Below, in pieces: positions 15,296 to 16,783 of a stretch of 16,783 nt of DNA; within the stretch, counting starts at the first letter, position 1, and each line of letters starts with the position of its first letter. The stretch spans positions 1 to 16,783 of the forward strand of contig CANKHS010000013.1 in assembly GCA_947481755.1 (NCBI GenBank), written 5' to 3'. The notes under the pieces were generated by a model. That model was given only the letters and a program-made list of their open reading frames with translations. It was not told where the DNA came from and searched no databases. Made by a program: the position numbers and the translations under genes. Source of the DNA: Actinomycetota bacterium. Lineage in GTDB: Bacteria > Actinomycetota > Thermoleophilia > Gaiellales > F1-60-MAGs149.

Positions 15296-16663
15296 GTGTC
15301 TACACCCCAGAATCGCGTTCGTCGTCGTTCGGACGGCAAGGTTCGCGTCGCTATCGTCGGCGTCGGCAACTGCGCATCGTCGCTCGTTCAGGGCGTTGAG
15401 TACTACAAGAATGCCGATCCCAAAGAGACCGTCCCGGGGCTGATGCACGTCAATCTGGGTGGGTATCACATTCGCGACATCGAGTTTGTCGCGGCATTTG
15501 ATGTCGACAAGGAGAAGGTCGGCAAGGACATCGCCGACGCGATCTTCTCGGGCCAGAACAACACGATCAAGTTCTCGAAGGTGCCCAAGACTGGCGTCAA
15601 GGTCCACCGTGGTATGACCCACGACGGCATTGGCAAGTACCTGTCTGAGGTCATCACGAAGGCGCCGGGCGAGACTGCTGACGTCGTCCAGATCCTCAAG
15701 GACACGAAAGCCGACGTCGTCGTTTCGTACCTCCCGGTTGGTTCGGAGGAAGCAACGAAGTGGTACGTCGAGCAGGCACTGGCTGCCGGCGTTGCGTTCG
15801 TCAACAACATTCCCGTCTTCATTGCCCGCGAGTCGTATTGGGCCAAGCGCTTTAAGCAGGCTGGCCTGCCGATCATTGGCGACGACATCAAGAGCCAGGT
15901 TGGCGCGACGATTACGCACCGCATGCTCGCCACGCTGTTCGAGGATCGTGGTGTTCACCTCGAGCGCACGTACCAGCTGAACGTCGGTGGCAACACGGAC
16001 TTCTTGAACATGCTCGAGCGCGAGCGTCTCGAGTCGAAGAAGATCTCGAAGACGAATGCTGTCACGTCGCAGATTGATCACGACATGGGTGCCGAGAATG
16101 TTCATATCGGCCCGTCCGATCACATTCCGTGGCTGACCGACCGCAAGTGGGCGTACATCCGCCTTGAGGGTCGCGCCTTCGGCGATGTGCCCTTGAACGC
16201 CGAGCTCAAGCTTGAGGTTTGGGACTCGCCGAACTCTGCTGGCATCGTGATCGACGCTGTGCGACTGATCAAGCTCGCCCTCGACAATGGCATCTCGGGT
16301 CCGCTCGAGTGGCCTTCTGCCTACCTGATGAAGTCGCCTCCGGTCCAGCATCGCGACGAACTCGCGCGCGAAGAGGTCGAGGCGTTCATCCGCAAGTACG
16401 GTAAGAAGCGCCCAGCCGCCACGGCCGCCAGGCGTGCACCGGCAAAGGTTGCTGCCAAGCGGGCGCCCGCGAAGAAGGCTCCTGTCAAGGCTGCTGCGCG
16501 GAAGGCTCCGACCAAGGTCGCGGCCAAGAAGGCTCCCGTCAAGGCTGTCGCCAAGAAGGCTCCCGTCAAGGCTGTCGCCAAGAAGGCGCCGGCGAAGGCC
16601 GCTGCAAAGCCAGCCGCCAAGCGGACGGCAACGAAGGCGAAGCCCGCAGCACGCAAGCGCTAA
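15296..16663 (+). CDS. ino1: Inositol-3-phosphate synthase with a histone-H1-like Lys/Ala/Pro-rich C-terminal tail
   Basis: The enzyme isomerises glucose-6-phosphate to 1L-myo-inositol-1-phosphate using NAD+, feeding phosphatidylinositol and, in many actinobacteria, mycothiol synthesis. The core (about residues 15-368) is the compact actinobacterial form: NAD-binding [12 protein letters not shown] near the N-terminus, [34 protein letters not shown] and [12 protein letters not shown]. It is followed by an extra tail at 369-455, 87 residues built almost only from Lys, Ala, Pro, Val and Arg in repeated KKAP and AKKAPVKA units, encoded partly by a perfect tandem DNA repeat. Such tails bind DNA in histone H1 and in mycobacterial HupB but are not part of the usual synthase. 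There is no frameshift: the tail is in the same frame and ends in TAA. The start is GTG with a strong ribosome binding site. It is the last gene before a strong terminator. Confidence 0.95.
   Translation: MSTPQNRVRRRSDGKVRVAIVGVGNCASSLVQGVEYYKNADPKETVPGLMHVNLGGYHIRDIEFVAAFDVDKEKVGKDIADAIFSGQNNTIKFSKVPKTGVKVHRGMTHDGIGKYLSEVITKAPGETADVVQILKDTKADVVVSYLPVGSEEATKWYVEQALAAGVAFVNNIPVFIARESYWAKRFKQAGLPIIGDDIKSQVGATITHRMLATLFEDRGVHLERTYQLNVGGNTDFLNMLERERLESKKISKTNAVTSQIDHDMGAENVHIGPSDHIPWLTDRKWAYIRLEGRAFGDVPLNAELKLEVWDSPNSAGIVIDAVRLIKLALDNGISGPLEWPSAYLMKSPPVQHRDELAREEVEAFIRKYGKKRPAATAARRAPAKVAAKRAPAKKAPVKAAARKAPTKVAAKKAPVKAVAKKAPVKAVAKKAPAKAAAKPAAKRTATKAKPAARKR
16523..16587 (+). repeat. 27-bp tandem repeat inside the synthase tail
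   Basis: A 27-bp unit beginning GCCAAGAAGGCTCCCGTC is present twice identically (16523-16549, 16550-16576) and partly a third time (16577-16587). It encodes the nonapeptide AKKAPVKAV. The length is a multiple of three, so copies can be gained or lost without breaking the frame. Confidence 0.9.
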
Positions 16664-16691
16664 GCCCGACGGCACTTCCCCCTGCTCGTTG

Positions 16692-16740
16692 ACGGCGGGT
16701 GGTTCGAACTTCGGTTCGAGCCACCCGCCGTTGTCGTTTT
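16692..16740 (+). terminator. Intrinsic terminator after the inositol-phosphate synthase gene
   Basis: An 18-bp stem (16692-16709 with 16714-16731, one wobble pair) closes a UUCG tetraloop flanked by C-G, an unusually stable loop. A short T-rich stretch (TGTCGTTTT, to 16740) follows. It begins 28 bp after the stop codon. Confidence 0.88.
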
Positions 16741-16749
16741 CTCGTCCGA

Positions 16750-16783
16750 GGCGACATTTTGGGCCCGGGCCCAAAATGTCGCC
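16750..16783. repeat. Perfect 34-bp palindrome at the right end of the window
   Basis: GGCGACATTTTGGGCCC (16750-16766) is followed immediately by its exact reverse complement (16767-16783), with no loop bases and no mismatch. It ends at the last base of the window, so its full extent is unknown. It may be a second, bidirectional terminator, a dispersed palindromic repeat, a protein-binding site, or a fold-back artefact if this is a contig end. Confidence 0.7.

Noticed and set aside
16523..16587. Short tandem repeats as a CRISPR array
   Set aside because: Units are contiguous without spacers and encode the protein tail in frame.
13514..16774. A 1086-codon open frame on the - strand opposite moaA to ino1
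   Set aside because: It crosses four well-recognised genes and their intergenic control regions; the repeated motifs at its start are the antisense of the Lys-rich tail and terminator.

Overview
The window looks like chromosomal core sequence from a high-GC Actinomycetota bacterium. The signs are an HspR-type heat-shock repressor inside a dnaK operon with a HAIR-like operator, an actinobacterial-type inositol-1-phosphate synthase next to a probable phosphatidylinositol-phosphate synthase, GTG starts, and apparently leaderless promoters. A deep-branching class such as Thermoleophilia is possible, but the sequence does not prove it. I see no mobile elements, CRISPR arrays, tRNA or rRNA genes.

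Left part (1-2334, + strand): the large molybdopterin-binding subunit of a xanthine dehydrogenase/CO dehydrogenase-superfamily enzyme. Its partner subunits, if adjacent, lie off the left edge. A hairpin separates it from the convergent genes that follow.

Middle (2335-10372, - strand): a compact seven-gene heat-shock operon read right to left: dnaK, grpE, a small membrane-anchored PH-domain protein, dnaJ, hspR, clpB and a multi-pass membrane protein. Most junctions are overlaps of 4-8 nt or gaps of 2 nt. The first five genes form a translationally coupled chain, and clpB follows after a 41-nt gap with its own ribosome binding site. A HAIR-like inverted repeat lies about 80 bp upstream of dnaK, so HspR probably represses the foldase (DnaK/DnaJ/GrpE) and the disaggregase (ClpB) together.

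Right part (10448-16663, + strand): a TPM-like secreted/membrane protein coupled to a 2H phosphoesterase (2'-5' RNA ligase family); moaA for molybdenum cofactor synthesis; then three genes that look like phosphatidylinositol metabolism: a PAP2/Aur1-like membrane enzyme, a CDP-alcohol phosphatidyltransferase and inositol-3-phosphate synthase. The synthase carries an 87-residue Lys/Ala/Pro-rich tail resembling histone H1 or mycobacterial HupB tails, which is the most unusual protein feature here. Four genes in this part share a TANNNT hexamer placed exactly 6 nt before the start codon, the geometry of leaderless transcription. The window ends with a strong UUCG-loop terminator and then a perfect 34-bp palindrome that reaches the last base.
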